A DNA stretch of 64,000 nucleotides from Zestomonas insulae (GCF_016901015.1 NZ_JAFEUP010000001.1:930001-994000); one strand, 5' to 3'; positions 42,776 to 53,434 are shown, counted from the stretch's first letter. Notes: a model not told the origin generated them from the sequence alone. Made by a program: numbers and translations.

Positions 42776-44611
42776 ATGAACCTCGAACTGCTCTGGGTGC
42801 TTGCCCTGCTGCTGACCACCGTGGCGCTGTTCGTCGCCAACCGGCCACGCATGGATGTGGTGGCGCTGCTGGTGATTGTCGCCCTGCCGCTCAGCGGCGT
42901 GCTCGACGTCTCGCAGGCGCTCGCCGGCTTCAGCGATGCCAACGTGATCCTCCTTGCCGCACTGTTCGTCATCGGCGACGGCCTGGTGCGCACCGGCATC
43001 GCCTACCGCCTCGGCGACTGGCTGGTGGCGCGCGCCGGCAACAGCGAAACGCGCCTGTTGCTGCTGCTGATGCTGGTGGTCGCCGGCCTCGGCTCGGTGA
43101 TGAGCTCCACCGGCGTTGTCGCCATATTCATTCCGGTGGTGCTCAGCGTCGCCAACCGCCTGCACCTGTCGCCGCGCCGACTGATGATGCCGCTGAGTTT
43201 CGCCGGACTGATCAGCGGCATGCTCACCCTGGTCGCCACCGCGCCCAACGTGGTGGTGCACAGCGAACTGGTGCGCCACGGCCAGAGCGGCTTCGGCTTC
43301 TTCAGCTTCACCCCGTTCGGCCTGGTGATCCTGGTCCTCGGCATCGGCTACATGCTGATCGCCCGCCGCTGGCTCGGCCCCGCGCAGCACGACACCCCGG
43401 ACCACGCCGCGCGGCGCACCCTGCGTGACCTGATCCGCGACTACCAGCTGGCCGGTCGCGAGCGGCGCCTGCGCCTCAACCCCGGCTCGGCGCTGATCGG
43501 TCGCAGCCTGGCCGAACTCAACCTGCGCCAGACCCAAGGCCTCAACGTGGTGGCGATTGAGCGCTACCGGCACTTCCGCCGCAAGCTGATCAGCCCCGAC
43601 GCGACCACCGAACTGCACGAAGGCGACGTGCTGCTGGTCGATCTGTTCGCGCCGGGCATCGGTCTGCTCGGGTTCTACCAGGAGGCCGGCCTGGAGTCGC
43701 TGCCGCTGCGCGGCGACTACTTCCTCGACCAGTCCCATGAAGTCGGCATGGCCGAAGTGATCCTCCCGCCCGACTCGGCGCTGCTCGGCAAGAGCCTGAT
43801 CGCCCAGGAATTCCGCAGCCGCCACGACCTCAGCGTGATCGGCCTGCGCCGCGACCACCAGGCGCTGAGCGACAACCTGCTCGAGGAAAAGCTGCGCGTG
43901 GGCGACACCCTGCTGGTGATCGGCACCTGGAAGTCGATCCGCCTGCTGCAGGCGCAGGCGCGCAACTTCCTGGTGCTCAGTCTGCCGGCGGAGATCGACG
44001 AAGTGGCCCCCGCCGCCAGCCAGGCGCCGTTCGCGCTGTTCAGCCTGGCGGTGATGGTGGTGCTGATGGTCAGCGGCCTGGTGCCCAATGTGCTGGCCGC
44101 GCTGATCGGCTGCCTGCTGATGGGCGCCACGCGCTGCATCGACATGGACAGCGCCTACCGCTCGATCCACTGGCAGAGCCTGCTGCTGATCGTCGGTATG
44201 CTGCCGTTCGCCCTGGCCCTCGACAAGACCGGCGGCATCGCCCTGGCAGTGCAGGGTCTGGTGCGCCTGCTCGGCGGCGCTGGGCCCTGCGCGATCCTCG
44301 CCGGGCTTTTCGCCGTCACCGCACTGATCGGCCTGTTCATCTCCAACACCGCGACGGCGGTGCTGATGGCCCCGGTGGCGATCGCCACTGCCCAGCAACT
44401 CGGCGCCTCGCCCTACCCCTTCGCGATGATCGTCGCCCTGGCCGCTTCGTCGGCGTTCATGACCCCGGTGTCGTCGCCGGTCAACACCCTGGTGCTCGGC
44501 CCCGGGCAGTACCGCTTCGGCGACTTCGTGCGGATTGGCGTGCCGTTCACCCTGCTGGTGATGGTGGTCAGCGCGCTGCTGGTGCCCTGGCTGCTGCCGC
44601 TGCATCCCTAA
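42776..44611 (+). CDS. SLC13/DASS-type permease with two RCK C-domains
   Basis: 611-aa inner-membrane transporter. N-terminal half with about six TM helices (from NLELLWVLALLLTTVALFVA), then a cytosolic insert of ~200 residues (≈210-415) holding two TrkA-C/RCK-C units (RLRLNPGSALIGRSLAEL... and EVILPPDSALLGKSLIAQEF...), then about six more TM helices. The conserved SNTATAVLMAP and SSPVNTLVLGPG motifs of the family are in the C-terminal half, and STGVVAIFIP in the N-terminal half. Anion substrate (dicarboxylate, sulfate) cannot be told from sequence. Confidence 0.88.
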   Translation: MNLELLWVLALLLTTVALFVANRPRMDVVALLVIVALPLSGVLDVSQALAGFSDANVILLAALFVIGDGLVRTGIAYRLGDWLVARAGNSETRLLLLLMLVVAGLGSVMSSTGVVAIFIPVVLSVANRLHLSPRRLMMPLSFAGLISGMLTLVATAPNVVVHSELVRHGQSGFGFFSFTPFGLVILVLGIGYMLIARRWLGPAQHDTPDHAARRTLRDLIRDYQLAGRERRLRLNPGSALIGRSLAELNLRQTQGLNVVAIERYRHFRRKLISPDATTELHEGDVLLVDLFAPGIGLLGFYQEAGLESLPLRGDYFLDQSHEVGMAEVILPPDSALLGKSLIAQEFRSRHDLSVIGLRRDHQALSDNLLEEKLRVGDTLLVIGTWKSIRLLQAQARNFLVLSLPAEIDEVAPAASQAPFALFSLAVMVVLMVSGLVPNVLAALIGCLLMGATRCIDMDSAYRSIHWQSLLLIVGMLPFALALDKTGGIALAVQGLVRLLGGAGPCAILAGLFAVTALIGLFISNTATAVLMAPVAIATAQQLGASPYPFAMIVALAASSAFMTPVSSPVNTLVLGPGQYRFGDFVRIGVPFTLLVMVVSALLVPWLLPLHP

Positions 44612-44624
44612 CCCGCCCTGACTC

Positions 44625-44695
44625 GTAGGAGCGAATTCATTCGCGATCGACCGCCAGCGCGGCGGCGGCGTTATCGCGAATGAATTCGCTGCTAC
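44625..44695 (+). repeat. REP-like palindrome, copy 2
   Basis: Left arm GTAGGAGCGAATTCATTCGCGAT and right arm ATCGCGAATGAATTCGCTGCTAC, with ~25 GC-rich bases between. 14 bases after the permease stop. Confidence 0.88.
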
Positions 44696-44798
44696 CCAAG
44701 CACGCCCGCATCGAACGCGGCACGGTCGCGACGAGCCGGTTCGCCGCGCCAGCGGCCGCTATGGGACAATGCCCGCCCGCTCCCAACGTCGCATCGCC

Positions 44799-45758
44799 AT
44801 GAAGCAACCCCGCCCACCCGCCGCCCTGCACCCGCGCAACCGCCACCAGGGTCGCTACGACTTTCCGCAGCTGATCAAGGCCAGCCCGGAGCTGGCGCGC
44901 TTCGTGGTGGTCAATCCGTACGGCAAGGAGAGCATCGACTTCGCCGACCCGGCGGCAGTCAAGGTGTTCAACCGCGCGCTGCTCAAGCGCTTCTACGGCA
45001 TCGCCCACTGGGACATTCCGCCCGGCTACCTGTGCCCGCCGATTCCCGGCCGCGCCGACTACCTGCACGGCCTGGCCGACCTGCTCGCCGAACTGAACGA
45101 CGGCCAGGTGCCGCACGGCGCGCGGATTCGCGCGCTGGACGTCGGCACCGGCGCCAACTGCATCTACCCGCTGATCGGCCACAGCGAATACGCCTGGCAG
45201 TTCCTCGGCTCGGACATCGACGCCACCGCGCTGGCCTCGGCCCAGGCGATCGTCCAGGCCAACCGCCTGGACAAGGCCATCGCCCTGCGCCGCCAGGCGC
45301 AGCCGAACCAGGTATTCCAGGGCCTGCTGCAGCCCGGCGAGACCTTCGAGCTGAGCCTGTGCAACCCGCCGTTCCACGCCTCGGCCGCCGAGGCGCACAG
45401 CGGCAGCCAGCGCAAATGGCGCAACCTCGGCAAGCTCGATCCGAAGCGCAAGCTGCCGGTGCTCAACTTCGGCGGGCAGAGCAACGAGCTGTGGTGCGCC
45501 GGCGGCGAAGCAGCGTTCCTGCAACGCCTGATCGCCGAAAGCGCCGGTTTCGCCAGCCAGGTGCTGTGGTTCAGCACCCTGGTGTCCAAGGCCGGCAACC
45601 TGCCGATCGTCGAGACGGCGCTGCGCAAGGCCGGCGCCCGCCAGGTGCGCACCGTGGCCATGGCCCAGGGGCAGAAGCAGAGCCGCTTCGTCGCCTGGAG
45701 CTTCCTCGACGTCGCCGCGCAGCGGCAATGGGCGCAGCGCTGGCGCCAGCCGGCCTAG
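44799..45758 (+). CDS. rlmF: 23S rRNA (adenine-1618-N6)-methyltransferase RlmF
   Basis: Methylates N6 of A1618 in 23S rRNA. 319 aa from ATG 44799 ([20 protein letters not shown]). SAM-binding motif I is [16 protein letters not shown] (~residue 110) and the amino-methylase motif is [10 protein letters not shown] (~187), followed by the family-specific [10 protein letters not shown] and [11 protein letters not shown]. An upstream in-frame ATG gives ten extra residues without family similarity. Its last 4 bases overlap the convergent GFA gene. Confidence 0.95.
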   Translation: MKQPRPPAALHPRNRHQGRYDFPQLIKASPELARFVVVNPYGKESIDFADPAAVKVFNRALLKRFYGIAHWDIPPGYLCPPIPGRADYLHGLADLLAELNDGQVPHGARIRALDVGTGANCIYPLIGHSEYAWQFLGSDIDATALASAQAIVQANRLDKAIALRRQAQPNQVFQGLLQPGETFELSLCNPPFHASAAEAHSGSQRKWRNLGKLDPKRKLPVLNFGGQSNELWCAGGEAAFLQRLIAESAGFASQVLWFSTLVSKAGNLPIVETALRKAGARQVRTVAMAQGQKQSRFVAWSFLDVAAQRQWAQRWRQPA

Positions 45759-46243
45759 CGGTTCAGACCGAGCCGCGCGTGCCAGGCGGCGATGGACTCC
45801 TCGGGATAGCCATCGAACAGCAGATCGTCCGGCCCCGCCGTGACTTCCACCCAGGCTGCCTTGGAGTCCAGCAGCAGGTGGGTGTGCTCCGGCGGCACCG
45901 GCAGCGGCGTGTCGATCGCCGAGGCGAACGGGTGGATCAGCTCCGGCCACTCCGGGCTGAACAGCCAAAGCGCGCTGCCGCACAGCCGACAGAAGTGCCG
46001 TTCGGCACTGCTGCGGTGCGCGCGCAGATCACCGGGCTCCTTGAGCTTGGCGTGGTAGACGCTGATGTCCTTGCGCCCACGCACCCGCAGGCTCTTGGCG
46101 TCGCCGCCGAGGTTGATCGCATAGCCACCGCCGCCCTGGGTCTTGCGACAGATCGAGCAGTAGCAGCGCTGGTAGGGATAAGGATGGGCGCTGGTCAGGC
46201 TGAAGCTGACCGCGCCGCAGTGGCAGGAACCTTCGAGCAACAT
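45755..46243 (-). CDS. GFA family zinc protein (glutathione-dependent formaldehyde-activating like)
   Basis: 162-aa protein with the GFA/CENP-V fold. Zinc-binding cysteines are in [20 protein letters not shown] and [11 protein letters not shown]. Start at ATG 46243 with GGAGG 7 bases upstream. The family name comes from Paracoccus Gfa, whose catalytic role in forming S-hydroxymethylglutathione has been disputed; most members have no known function. Convergent with, and overlapping by 4 bases, rlmF. Confidence 0.85.
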   Translation of the reverse strand: MLLEGSCHCGAVSFSLTSAHPYPYQRCYCSICRKTQGGGGYAINLGGDAKSLRVRGRKDISVYHAKLKEPGDLRAHRSSAERHFCRLCGSALWLFSPEWPELIHPFASAIDTPLPVPPEHTHLLLDSKAAWVEVTAGPDDLLFDGYPEESIAAWHARLGLNR

Positions 46244-46328
46244 GCGACACCCTCCGTTGAGCCGATTGGCGGGCATCCCGCCGCGGGCGCCGGTATGCCG
46301 GGCTGAAGGCTACGCCGGGTCGCCAGCG

Positions 46329-46368
46329 GGCGCGCCGCCGTCAACGATCGACTCGGCGGCGGCGCGCC
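46329..46368 (-). other. GC-rich hairpin downstream of the acidic unknown gene
   Basis: Perfect 12-bp stem GGCGCGCCGCCG / CGGCGGCGCGCC with a 16-base loop, 29 bases after the stop of the gene at 46398-46859. No T-run. Could act in Rho-dependent termination or mRNA end protection. Confidence 0.45.
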
Positions 46369-46397
46369 GGTTCAGCTGGCGCGCCGAGCGGCGTCGC

Positions 46398-46859
46398 TCA
46401 CTCCGCCTCGTCGTCGCGGATCAGTACGCAGTCGCGGCCTTCGTCGTCTTCGTAGAAATCGTAGACGTAGTACATCACCACCTTGCCCTTGCCGGGCATC
46501 ACCGCCACGTAGTCGCCCGGTTCGGCGCTGAAGAAGCCGGCGGTGCCAGGCTCCGCCTCGCATTCGATGTAGCCGGTGTGGAACAGCGCCGGGTCGATGT
46601 CGGCGTAGAAGTCGTCGCGCTCGGCGGCGTCCCACTCGGCCGGCGGCTCGAACGGGCCGGTGAGGACGATCACCGCGTCGCCCATATCGGTCTCTTCGGC
46701 GTCCGGATCGTTCTCGTCGGGGCGGTAGATCGTGCAGTTCTGCGCATCACCGCTGTTGAGGATGGCCAGGCGCGCGGCCTCGCGCTGCTGCGGATCGAGG
46801 CCATAGGTCTCGCAGTGTTGCTTCCAGGCGTCGGCGGCGCCGAGTTTGTTCGAGGTCAT
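46398..46859 (-). CDS. Acidic protein of unknown function
   Basis: 153 aa from ATG 46859 (MTSNKLGAADAWKQHCETYG), with GGAGA upstream. I do not recognise a family. Strongly acidic, no signal peptide or TM segment. It begins with a short helix rich in Gln and Arg (LDPQQREAARLAILNSGD) and continues as predicted beta strands with aromatic residues (VVMYYVYDFYEDDEGRDCVL). Coding bias matches neighbours, so it is a real gene. It lies 133 bases from the sbcC stop in the same orientation. Confidence 0.75.
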   Translation of the reverse strand: MTSNKLGAADAWKQHCETYGLDPQQREAARLAILNSGDAQNCTIYRPDENDPDAEETDMGDAVIVLTGPFEPPAEWDAAERDDFYADIDPALFHTGYIECEAEPGTAGFFSAEPGDYVAVMPGKGKVVMYYVYDFYEDDEGRDCVLIRDDEAE

Positions 46860-46992
46860 GGCTGTCTCCGGCGCCGCGGGCGGCGCTCTGGGCGGCGCGT
46901 CGCGCGCGCCGGTGGTCGGGGCGTGGAGTTTGGTTGCCGGCACGGCGCTGTGCAAGCGCGGCGATGGCCGCGCGGGTGCTGTGCGCCGTCGC

Positions 46993-49900
46993 CTAGCTCA
47001 CCGCGAAGCGCGCATCCAGACGGCTGTAACCCATGCCGACGCCCTTGTGCACCTTGAGCTGCACCGGAATGCGCTCCTTGAGGGCCTCGACGTGGCTGAT
47101 CACGCCGATCATCTTGCCGCTGGCGTTCAGCGCGTCGAGGGCGTCGAGGGCCACCTCCAGGGTCTCGCCGTCCAGCGTGCCGAAGCCTTCGTCGAGGAAC
47201 AGCGAGTCGATGCTAGTCTTGTGGCTGACCAGGTCGGACAGCGCCAGCGCCAGGGCCAAACTGACCAGGAAGCTCTCGCCGCCGGACAGCGTCTTGCAGT
47301 CGCGGGCCACGTCAGCCTGCCAGGTGTCGACCACCTCCAACTCCAGCTCGCCGCCGCCGCGCCGGGCCAGCTGGTAGCGGCCGTGCAGGCGGTGCAGCTG
47401 CTGGTTGGCCAGGTGCACCAGGTGGTCGAGGGTCAGGCCCTGGGCGAACTTGCGGTACTTGGCGCCATCGGCCGAGCCGATCAGGCTGTTGAGGCGCTGC
47501 CAGCCGTCGTACTCGCCGCTCTGCCGCTCGATCTCGGCGAACAGCGCCTGCTGGTTGTGGCGACGCTGCTCGTCGCCGTGCAGCTGCGCGCGAATCTCGC
47601 CTTGGCGCTGGGTCAGGCTCTTCAACGCCTCGGCAAGCGCGCGCAGCTGTTCGTCCACAGCCTCTGCGTCACGGCTGCTGCGCGGCGCGGTACGCAGGCC
47701 AGCCAGCGCCTGTTCGGCGGCGCTGCGCAGGGCGCGCGCCTCGGTCAGCGCCTGCTGCAGATGTTCCTTCAGTGCCTGCAAGCCGTTGCGCTGCGCCTCG
47801 TCGAGGCAGGCGGCGAGGAAGGCTGGCTCGTCGCTGAACGGACTGCTGACCAGCGCCGCCTGCCAGGCCTGCGCCGCCTCGTCCTGCGCGCTCTGCTGCT
47901 GGAGCAGACGCTGCGCCAGGGTGTCGCGGGTGCCCTGCAGTTCGGCGCCGCGCCGCTGGCCGGCGGCCAGGGCCGCCTCGGCGTCACGCAGGGCGGCTTG
48001 CGGATCGGCGGCCGGCTCGATTGCTCCGTCAGCCGCAGCGCTCGCTTGCCAGCGTTGCAGCCACTCGGTGGCCAGCCGCTGCGCCGCGTCGGCGCCGTGC
48101 TGCAAACCGGATTGCTGCTCGCCAAGCGCGCGGCGCTGGATCTGCAGCTGCTGCCAGCTGCGCGCCTCGGTCTGGCGTGCCGCCAGCCAGGCCGGCCCAT
48201 CGCTCGGCAGCGTATGGCCCAGCTCGGCCAGCTCGGCGGCCAGCGCCGCCTCGTCTCGCTCGCGCTGCGCATGCAGCGCCTGCAGGCGGCGCACGCCCTC
48301 GTCCAGCGCCTGCTGCGCGGCCTGGCGATCCTTCTCTGCCAGCGCCTGCTGGGTGCGCGCCTCGGCCTCGGCCTGCTGCGCGCGCGCCAGCGCCTTGCCG
48401 GTAGATTCCAGCCGCGCCTTCAGCGCATCGAGCGCCTCCAGCCGCTGCTGCACTTGGGCCAGCTCGGCCGCCTGGCGCTGTCGTTCGGCGTCGACGTCCG
48501 CCACCGTCAGGCCCAGCCGGTCGCGGGCGGCGAGCAGCTCGGCCGCCTGGCGGGCGAGCTCCTCGCCTTGCCCGCTCAGCCCCTTGAGCTGCTCCTCGAG
48601 GGCGGCGACCTCGCGATTGAGGGCCTCGCCGGCGCCACGCAGGTACTCCAGTTCGTCGCGCTTGGCCTGCAGCTCGTGCTGCGTCGCGGAGACATCGAGC
48701 GCCTGGTAGGCGGCGACCGCCGGGTGCTCCGCCGAGCCGCACAGCGGACAGGGTTCGCCCGGCTGCAGCTGCGCGCGCTGCTGTTCCAGCGCCTGAATGC
48801 GCTGCTCCTGGGCCAGCAGGGTTTCCTTGTCGCGGACCTGCTGGGCGACCTCGCGGTAACGCTCGCGCAGCACCTGCAGCGCGGCCTGGCGTTCGGCATG
48901 GCGGGCCTGCTGCTCGCCGCGCGCGCTGTCCAGCTGGGCCTGGCGTTCGCCCAGCCGCGCCTGCTGCTGATCCAGCTGGGTCAGTTGCTCGAGGCGCCGA
49001 CCGTGTTCGCTGAGGCGCTGCCAATCCTGCCGCCAGTCGGCCTCGCCACGCCCGGCCAGCGCGCTCTGCCAGTCCTGCTGGGCCGCCACCTCGTCAGCCT
49101 GAACCTGCGCCAGCGCCGCCTGGGCCGCCTGCACGGCCTGCTGCCGTTGCGCCTGCGCGGCGCCGAGGCCGTGCAGGCGCTCGGCGTCCTGGCGCTGGCG
49201 GGTCTCGCCCGCGGCGATCTGCGCCTGCAACGCGCTGCGCGCGGCGAAACTCTTCTCCCAGCCACTCAGTCGCTCGCCCAGCTGGCCGTGACCGACCTGC
49301 TCGGCGAGCTGCCCATCGAGCACTTCGCACTGTTCGAGCAGCGCCTGCAGCGCCGCCTGCCTTGCCGCGGCGTGCTGCGCACTGAACTGCCGGGCCTGCC
49401 ACAGGGCGCGACCGGTGGCGCGCGCCGCCTCGGCCTGCTCGGCCTCGCTGGCGATCAGCGCCTGGCGGGTCTCGAGCAGCGCCTGCTCGGCCGCTCGCCA
49501 GGCGCGGTGCAGCGGTTGCAGACGCGCCGCCGGTTCGCTGGCGGCCAGTCGCTGAAGATCGCTGGCGGCAGCCTCGAGCGCCTGCTGCGCCCCGGCCTCG
49601 CGGGCAGCGGTGGCGCGTTGCTGCGCGTCGGCGCGGGCCAGCTCGGTGAGCCACTGGCGCTCGCCCTGGACCGCGACGAGCTGGCCCTGCAGTCCGCCCT
49701 CCTCGCTCGCCAGCCGCGCGGCCTCGTCCTGCAGCGCCGTGCGCTGCTCCTCGCCGAGCAGCTCGACGCCCTCGGCGCGGGCGCGCAGCTGGTCGAGCGC
49801 GGCCTTCACCTCGCGGGTGCGTTCAAACACCCGCTGGGAGATCTGCCCGTAGATTTCTGTGCCGGTCAGCTCCTCGAGCAGCTCGGCGCGCTGGTTGGCG

Positions 49901-50391
49901 TTGGCCTCGAGGAACGCGGCGAAACCGCCCTGGGCGAGCAGCATGGACTTGGTGAAGCGCTCGAAATCCAGGCCGGTGAGCTGCGCGGTGAGGCTCTCCT
50001 TCTCGCGAATCTTGTCGGTGAGGATCGTCCCGTCGGCGCGCGCCAGCTCGACCTTGGGCGCCTGCAACGCGCCGTCGGCCTTGTCGCGGGCGCGGCGCTG
50101 GCTCCAGAAGGCGCGGTAGGCGACGCCCTTGACCTCGAATTCGACCTCGGCCAGGCACTCGGCGGTGTGCCGGGTCATCAGCTCGTTGCTGCTCTGCGAC
50201 AGCGTGCTCATCCGTGGCGTGCGGTGATACAGGGCCAGGCAGATGGCGTCGAGCAGCGTGGTCTTGCCGGCACCGGTCGGCCCGGTGATGGCGAACAGGC
50301 CGTTGCCGGCGAACGGCTCGGCGGCGAAATCGACCTTCCATTCGCCCTTCAGCGAGTTGAGGTTCTTCAGGCGCAGGCTGAGGATCTTCAT
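46993..50391 (-). CDS. sbcC: Exonuclease SbcC (SMC-like ATPase)
   Basis: Large subunit of the SbcCD nuclease, which cuts DNA hairpins and processes blocked ends. 1132 aa. Walker A is GPTGAGKTT at 37-45, the zinc-hook motif CPLCG is near residue 547 between two long Gln/Ala/Glu coiled-coil arms, the ABC signature [13 protein letters not shown] and Walker [13 protein letters not shown] are near the C-terminus. The start overlaps the sbcD stop (ATGA). Its low-complexity coiled coil creates very long antisense open frames. Confidence 0.97.
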   Translation of the reverse strand: MKILSLRLKNLNSLKGEWKVDFAAEPFAGNGLFAITGPTGAGKTTLLDAICLALYHRTPRMSTLSQSSNELMTRHTAECLAEVEFEVKGVAYRAFWSQRRARDKADGALQAPKVELARADGTILTDKIREKESLTAQLTGLDFERFTKSMLLAQGGFAAFLEANANQRAELLEELTGTEIYGQISQRVFERTREVKAALDQLRARAEGVELLGEEQRTALQDEAARLASEEGGLQGQLVAVQGERQWLTELARADAQQRATAAREAGAQQALEAAASDLQRLAASEPAARLQPLHRAWRAAEQALLETRQALIASEAEQAEAARATGRALWQARQFSAQHAAARQAALQALLEQCEVLDGQLAEQVGHGQLGERLSGWEKSFAARSALQAQIAAGETRQRQDAERLHGLGAAQAQRQQAVQAAQAALAQVQADEVAAQQDWQSALAGRGEADWRQDWQRLSEHGRRLEQLTQLDQQQARLGERQAQLDSARGEQQARHAERQAALQVLRERYREVAQQVRDKETLLAQEQRIQALEQQRAQLQPGEPCPLCGSAEHPAVAAYQALDVSATQHELQAKRDELEYLRGAGEALNREVAALEEQLKGLSGQGEELARQAAELLAARDRLGLTVADVDAERQRQAAELAQVQQRLEALDALKARLESTGKALARAQQAEAEARTQQALAEKDRQAAQQALDEGVRRLQALHAQRERDEAALAAELAELGHTLPSDGPAWLAARQTEARSWQQLQIQRRALGEQQSGLQHGADAAQRLATEWLQRWQASAAADGAIEPAADPQAALRDAEAALAAGQRRGAELQGTRDTLAQRLLQQQSAQDEAAQAWQAALVSSPFSDEPAFLAACLDEAQRNGLQALKEHLQQALTEARALRSAAEQALAGLRTAPRSSRDAEAVDEQLRALAEALKSLTQRQGEIRAQLHGDEQRRHNQQALFAEIERQSGEYDGWQRLNSLIGSADGAKYRKFAQGLTLDHLVHLANQQLHRLHGRYQLARRGGGELELEVVDTWQADVARDCKTLSGGESFLVSLALALALSDLVSHKTSIDSLFLDEGFGTLDGETLEVALDALDALNASGKMIGVISHVEALKERIPVQLKVHKGVGMGYSRLDARFAVS

Positions 50392-51617
50392 GCGTCACCC
50401 TCCTGCAGCTCGGCGAGCACCGCGCGGTACAGGCCCTGCAGCTGGCGCTGCTGCGGCTCGTCGAGGCTCTCCGCGGCGAGGCGCTGGACGAACACCTCTT
50501 CGGGCTGCAGCTCGTCGAGCGTCTCGCGCGCCTCGGCGAACAGCCCGGGCTGCGCGCCGCCACGCTCGCGCCGGATGCGCAACACCTCGACTGGCAGGCC
50601 TTCGCACAGCGCGTTGAGGCGCGCCTGCAGGTCGCTGAGGTAGTCGTCGCTGCTGATCAGCACTTCCAGCCACGCCGGCTGTTCCGGCGTGCCGAGCTGC
50701 GCCGCCTCGGCGAGTTGCGCCGGCAGCTCGGCCAGCGTGCCGCGCAGCGACAGCAGCGCCTGGGCGCGCGGCACCAGCAGCGGAGTGACGCTGCGCAGGC
50801 CGGCGTCCAGCTCGACCAGCAGCACCTGCTTGTCCTGGCGCGCCTCGTCGAACGCCAGCGGGATCGGCGAGCCGCAGTAGCGGATGTGCTCCAGCCCGCC
50901 GACCTGCTGCGGCCGGTGGATATGCCCGAGGGCGATGTAGGCGGCCGGCGGGAAGGCGTTGGTGGGAAACGCCTCCAGGCTGCCGACATAGATCTCGCGT
51001 ACCGACTCGCTGGCGCTGGCGCCGACGGTGGTCAGGTGGCCGGTGGCGACGATCGGCAACCCGCCGCCGAGCGCCTCGCGGCGCGCTTCAGCCAGGGCGA
51101 ACAGCTGCTGGTAGTGCTGCTGGATCGCCTGCTGCAGCGATTGCTGCTTGTCCTGCGCGCTCTGCCCGGCCTGGCTCTGCAGCACCTCGCGCGGGCGGAT
51201 GAAGGGAATCGCGCAGAGCAGCGCGCCGGGTGTGCCATCGCGGCGGTGCAGCACCAGCAGCTGCTCCTCGGGATCGGCGAGCACGCCGGGAATCACCCGG
51301 GTGTGCAGTTCGGCGAGTAGCGTCTTGCTCTCGCCGAGCATCGCCACTGAGTCGTGGTTGCCACCCAGCACCACCAGCTCGGCGCCGCTCTGCCACAGTT
51401 CGACGACGAAGTGGTTGTACAGCTCGCGGGCGTAGATCGGCGGCGCACCGGTGTCGAAGATGTCGCCGGCGACCAGCACCGCGTCGACCTCGTGCTCGCG
51501 CACCTGCTCGAGCAGCCAGGCGAGAAACGCCTGGTGCTCGGCCTGGCGGGTCTTGCCCATGAAATGCTGGCCGAGGTGCCAGTCCGAGGTGTGCAGCAGG
51601 CGCAGCGGACGGCTCAC
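50388..51617 (-). CDS. sbcD: Exonuclease SbcD (Mre11-like)
   Basis: Nuclease subunit of SbcCD. 409 aa from a GTG at 51617 giving [26 protein letters not shown] lies 8 bases before it. Metallophosphoesterase motifs: SDWHLG, VAGDIFD, GGNHDS, ATGHLT and LGHIHRP. The GTG overlaps the stop of the Lrp gene (GTGA) and its own stop overlaps sbcC, so all three are tightly coupled. The large in-frame upstream extension runs through lrp and is not coding. Confidence 0.95.
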   Translation of the reverse strand: MSRPLRLLHTSDWHLGQHFMGKTRQAEHQAFLAWLLEQVREHEVDAVLVAGDIFDTGAPPIYARELYNHFVVELWQSGAELVVLGGNHDSVAMLGESKTLLAELHTRVIPGVLADPEEQLLVLHRRDGTPGALLCAIPFIRPREVLQSQAGQSAQDKQQSLQQAIQQHYQQLFALAEARREALGGGLPIVATGHLTTVGASASESVREIYVGSLEAFPTNAFPPAAYIALGHIHRPQQVGGLEHIRYCGSPIPLAFDEARQDKQVLLVELDAGLRSVTPLLVPRAQALLSLRGTLAELPAQLAEAAQLGTPEQPAWLEVLISSDDYLSDLQARLNALCEGLPVEVLRIRRERGGAQPGLFAEARETLDELQPEEVFVQRLAAESLDEPQQRQLQGLYRAVLAELQEGDA

Positions 51618-52033
51618 ATCGACCACTCCTGCACCACCATGTGAGTCTTCACCCGCTGCATGCCGGGGTAGCTTTCGATCTCGTCGCGGATTTCGCTGAG
51701 CCGCGCCATCGACGGCGCCTCGACGTAGACCAGCATGTCGGTCTCGCCGCTGATCCCGCAGCAGCGGCGGATCTCGCTGAACGCGCGCATCCGCTCGACG
51801 TAGTCGGCGCAGCGGCTGTCCTTGTAGAACAGTTCGAGGAAGGCCTTCACCGCGCCGTTCTGCGGCGCGGCGATCTGCGCGTGGTAGCCCTCGATCACGC
51901 CGTCGGTCTCCAGGCGGCGCACCCGCTCGCTCACCGCCGAACGCGACAGGTTGACCTCGCGGGCGATCTGGCTGACGGGCGTGCGCGCATCGGCGCGCAG
52001 CAGGGCGAGGATTTGGCGATCGAATTTGTCCAC
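51614..52033 (-). CDS. Lrp/AsnC family transcriptional regulator
   Basis: 139 aa from GTG 52033 (MDKFDRQILALLRADARTPV). An N-terminal HTH (ISQIAREVNLSRSAVSERVRRLE pattern, about 20-45) and a C-terminal RAM ligand-binding domain (SGETDMLVYVEAPSMARLSE, about 85-110) fit the family. It faces the YjeH-type exporter gene across 135 bases, which is the usual arrangement for an amino-acid-sensing regulator and its exporter. Oddly, it is translationally coupled to sbcD. Confidence 0.92.
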   Translation of the reverse strand: MDKFDRQILALLRADARTPVSQIAREVNLSRSAVSERVRRLETDGVIEGYHAQIAAPQNGAVKAFLELFYKDSRCADYVERMRAFSEIRRCCGISGETDMLVYVEAPSMARLSEIRDEIESYPGMQRVKTHMVVQEWSM

Positions 52034-52168
52034 ACGAGGCTCTCGGGCACGGCAAGGTTGGAATGAATTCCGCCAATTCGCCGGCCAAAGCCGTCGATCC
52101 GACGGCAGCCGGCCAGGGCCGGGCCGCCTTACCATGGCGGGATTCGAAGAGAGCCACGAGCATACATC

Positions 52169-53434
52169 ATGAGCCGTCTGAATCAGGAACTCGGTCTGCT
52201 GCAGGGCATCGGCCTGCTCAGCACCTCGCTGCTCGGCACCGGCATCTTCGTGGTCCCGGCGCTGGCCGCCACCGCCGCCGGCGCGGTGTCGCTGTGGGCC
52301 TGGCTGATCCTCATCGGCCTGGTGCTGCCGGTAGCCTTCACCTTCGCCCAGCTGGGCCGCCACTTCCCGCATGCCGGCGGCGCACCGCACCTGATCGGCC
52401 GGGCGTTCGGCGCGCGCATGGAGCGGCTGATCGCCTTCCTGTTCCTCGCCGTGCTGCCGGTCGGCCTGCCCGCCGCGCTGAACATCGCCACCGGCTTCTG
52501 GCACGCGCTGTTCGATCTCAACGGTGCGGCCATCCTCGCTATTCAACTGGCCACCCTCGCCGCCATCCTGCTGCTCGGCCAGCGCCCGGCGCGCGCCTCC
52601 GGCCTGGTGCAGGGGCTGATCGCCGTGGCGATCGTCGCCAGCATCGCGCTGATCTGGTGGGCCGGCGACCTGCCGCGCGCCAGCCAGCCGCTGCTGCCGG
52701 ACATCAGCGGCTCCTGGCACCTGCTGCCGGCGGCGCTCGGGGTGATGTTCTGGTGCTTCGTCGGCATCGAGGCGTTCACCCACCTCGGCGAGGAGTTCAA
52801 GCGCCCGCAGCGCGACTTCCCGCTGGCGCTGGTGCTCGGCGTACTGCTCGCCGGCCTGGTGTACTGGGCCTGCTCGGTGGCCCTGCTGACCTTCGCCAGC
52901 TACGGCGATGCGCAGCGCGACGCCACGGCGATCCCCCAGCTGTTCGGCTTGCTGCTCGGCGAGCGGGCGCGCTGGCTGGTGGCGGTGGTCGGCTACCTGG
53001 CCTGCTTCGCCTCGATGAACGTGTACATCCAGGGTTTCGCCCGGCTGATCTGGAGCCTCGCCGACGAGGGCAAGCTGCCGGCGCCGCTGGCCAGACGCAA
53101 CCGCCACGGCGTGCCGGCCCGCGCGCTGCTGCTGGTGGTGCTCAGCTGCGCGCTGTGCGCCGGTGCGGCCAGCCTCCTCGACCTTTCGGTGGATCACCTG
53201 ATCCGCTACGCCAACGGCAACTTCGTGGTCATCTACCTGCTCAGCATGGCCGCCGGCTGGGTGCTGCTGCGTGGTGTGTGGCGCTGGCTGGCGGCGCTCA
53301 GCACGCTGCTCTGCGGCCTGGTGCTGCTCGCCCTGGGCCGCGACGCCGGCTACGCGCTGGGGCTGCTCGCCCTGCTGGCGCTGCTCGACTGGTGGCGCGC
53401 ACCGACGGCGCGGCAAGCGGTGGAGCGCTCCTAG
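52169..53434 (+). CDS. yjeH: YjeH-type L-methionine/branched-chain amino-acid exporter
   Basis: 421-aa APC-superfamily inner-membrane transporter with about 12 TM helices. The N-terminal LLSTSLLGTGIFVVPALAA is the APC signature; SWHLLPAALGVMFWCFVGIEAF follows in the middle. In E. coli YjeH exports methionine and branched-chain amino acids. Divergent from the Lrp-family gene, which probably controls it in response to its substrates; this is inferred. Confidence 0.87.
   Translation: MSRLNQELGLLQGIGLLSTSLLGTGIFVVPALAATAAGAVSLWAWLILIGLVLPVAFTFAQLGRHFPHAGGAPHLIGRAFGARMERLIAFLFLAVLPVGLPAALNIATGFWHALFDLNGAAILAIQLATLAAILLLGQRPARASGLVQGLIAVAIVASIALIWWAGDLPRASQPLLPDISGSWHLLPAALGVMFWCFVGIEAFTHLGEEFKRPQRDFPLALVLGVLLAGLVYWACSVALLTFASYGDAQRDATAIPQLFGLLLGERARWLVAVVGYLACFASMNVYIQGFARLIWSLADEGKLPAPLARRNRHGVPARALLLVVLSCALCAGAASLLDLSVDHLIRYANGNFVVIYLLSMAAGWVLLRGVWRWLAALSTLLCGLVLLALGRDAGYALGLLALLALLDWWRAPTARQAVERS

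Noticed and set aside
46846..50643. 1265-codon open frame on the plus strand opposite sbcC
   Set aside because: It mirrors sbcC codon by codon; high-GC third positions and the Gln/Ala/Leu-rich coiled coil keep the antisense free of stops. No domain, start context or family similarity.
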